Source: Caldithrix sp. (GTDB lineage: Bacteria; Zhuqueibacterota; Zhuqueibacteria; Thermofontimicrobiales; Sulfurfontimicrobiaceae). Taken from it: 64,000 bases of DNA. The notes under the pieces were generated by a model that was not told where the DNA came from, made no database searches, and saw only the letters and a list, made by a program, of their open reading frames with translations. The stretch lies in the NCBI GenBank assembly GCA_020722815.1, contig DYKB01000008.1, forward strand, positions 1-64,000. The letters run 5' to 3'. Below, piece after piece: positions 63,135-64,000 of this stretch. Each line of letters opens with the position of its first letter. Positions within the stretch are counted from its first letter, which is position 1. A program made the translations under genes and the position numbers.

Positions 63135-64000
63135 ATGCTCGATTTAAAATTCATTCGCAAATATCCGGAACTCGTTCGCCAGGGAGCAGAACGAAAAAAT
63201 ATGTCGATTGATGTGGATAAATTACTGGAACTGGATCAAAATCGACGGGAACTTCAAACCTCGCTTGAAAGTCATCTTCAACAAAAAAACACAATCTCCC
63301 GGCAAATTAATTTCATAAAGGAAAATTCAACCACCCTTGCGAATCTGAAAACAGAAAGTCACCAGTTAAACTCGCTCATCGATTCGCTGGAAAGACAAAT
63401 AAAAGCGCTGGATCAGGAAATTCATTTACGGCTGATTCAAATCCCCAATCTGCCGCATGTTTCGGTTCCGGATGGCCGGACTGAATCGGAAAATCAGATT
63501 ATCAAAAATTGGGGAAAACCAGCTGATACGGATTTTAAAATTCTGCCCCACTGGGAAATTGCCGAAAAGCTGGGTATCATCGATTTTGAACGCAGTTCTC
63601 AATTGACCGGCGCATTTTTCGTGACCTTCAAAGGGGCCGGGGCACGACTGGAACGGGCTTTAATCAATTTTATGCTGGATTTGCAGGTGAAAGAGCATGG
63701 CTATACCGAAATTTCCCCGCCATTGGTCACCCGGCGTCAGGCATTATTCGGTACCGGCCAATTACCCCGATTGGAAAATGATCTGTATTGCCTCGAACGG
63801 GACGATTTTTTCCTGATTCCCACGGCTGAAGTGCCTTTAACCAATTTTCATCAAAATGAAATTTTTACGGCCGAAGAACTGCCAATAAAATATGTTGCCT
63901 ATACCCCCTGTTTTCGGCGGGAAGCCGGTACCCATGGGCGGGAAAATCGGGGGCTTATCCGCATCCATCAATTTGATAAAGTGGAACTGGTGCAACTGGT
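63135..64000 (+). CDS. serS: Serine-tRNA ligase SerS (3' end beyond window)
   Basis: The reading frame from ATG 63135 runs open to the window edge (288 codons visible; the full protein is normally about 420-430). The start MLDLKFIRKYPELVRQGAERK and the following coiled-coil (about 25-105) are the SerRS tRNA-binding arm. The class II core begins near LIQIPNLPHVSVPDG, with FKGAGARLERALINFMLDLQV and the motif 2 segment CFRREAGTHGRENRGLIRIHQFDKVEL. It charges tRNA-Ser. It directly follows the sugar transferase gene by 2 bp, so the housekeeping gene may be co-transcribed with the polysaccharide locus. Confidence 0.97.
   Translation, partial: MLDLKFIRKYPELVRQGAERKNMSIDVDKLLELDQNRRELQTSLESHLQQKNTISRQINFIKENSTTLANLKTESHQLNSLIDSLERQIKALDQEIHLRLIQIPNLPHVSVPDGRTESENQIIKNWGKPADTDFKILPHWEIAEKLGIIDFERSSQLTGAFFVTFKGAGARLERALINFMLDLQVKEHGYTEISPPLVTRRQALFGTGQLPRLENDLYCLERDDFFLIPTAEVPLTNFHQNEIFTAEELPIKYVAYTPCFRREAGTHGRENRGLIRIHQFDKVELVQL

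Overview
The window is AT-rich DNA from a Gram-negative-type bacterium that most resembles the FCB-superphylum lineages (Calditrichota/KSB1/Marinimicrobia-like); this placement is inference from gene content. The pointers are an LpxH-type lipid A phosphatase, a T9SS-style C-terminal sorting domain, a short Bacteroidota-like RpoD/SigA sigma factor, a NagB/PIG-L fusion, a membrane H+/Na+-pyrophosphatase and SpoVG. Several genes use SD-supported TTG starts. Candidate promoters nevertheless look like ordinary TTGACW-N17/18-TAWATT sites, not the Bacteroidota -33/-7 type. No rRNA or CRISPR array was seen; one tRNA (Gln-UUG) was found.

Region 1 (1-5.7 kb, minus strand): an ECF sigma factor, a double zf-HC2 (anti-sigma-like) protein, a CHASE2-CHAT caspase-like membrane protease and a small one-TM protein. 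A 474-bp MITE-like element (4281-4754) with perfect 14-bp terminal inverted repeats sits between the sigma gene and the zf-HC2 gene. A second copy, inverted, runs off the left edge (1-128), so the CHAT/zf-HC2 segment is bracketed by inverted repeats. This locus is the best candidate for an undescribed regulatory system.

Region 2 (5.7-26.6 kb): mostly housekeeping genes. They are a lipoprotein plus divergent polysaccharide deacetylase, pdxJ, an alpha/beta hydrolase, the NagB/PIG-L fusion, purA, a STAS anti-anti-sigma protein, secF and secD, an AmiC-type amidase, a rhomboid protease, a beta-barrel protein, a sigma-70 factor, a small secreted Fn3-like protein, PBP1A and lpxH.

Region 3 (26.9-36.7 kb, plus strand): a translation and envelope block with ispE, spoVG, tRNA-Gln, rplY, pth, hppA, rpsF-ssb-rpsR-rplI, a small zinc-ribbon protein, a YbbR-domain protein and tsaD.

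Region 4 (36.8-42.3 kb): a B12-binding radical SAM protein, a PAS-GAF-GAF histidine kinase with a stand-alone receiver, and a convergent heptosyltransferase-like GT9.

Region 5 (42.9-63.1 kb, plus strand): a Wzx/Wzy-type exopolysaccharide or O-antigen locus. It has an initiating polyprenyl-phosphate sugar transferase, SLBB export protein, Wzz-like chain-length protein, Wzy/ligase, Wzx flippase and two GT4 enzymes. Its nucleotide-sugar genes match WbpA, WbpB, WbpD and WbpI, which suggests a diacetamido-uronic acid residue, although no WbpE-type aminotransferase is in the window. A 773-aa secreted protein with a T9SS-like tail lies inside the locus. serS begins immediately after it and is cut by the right edge.
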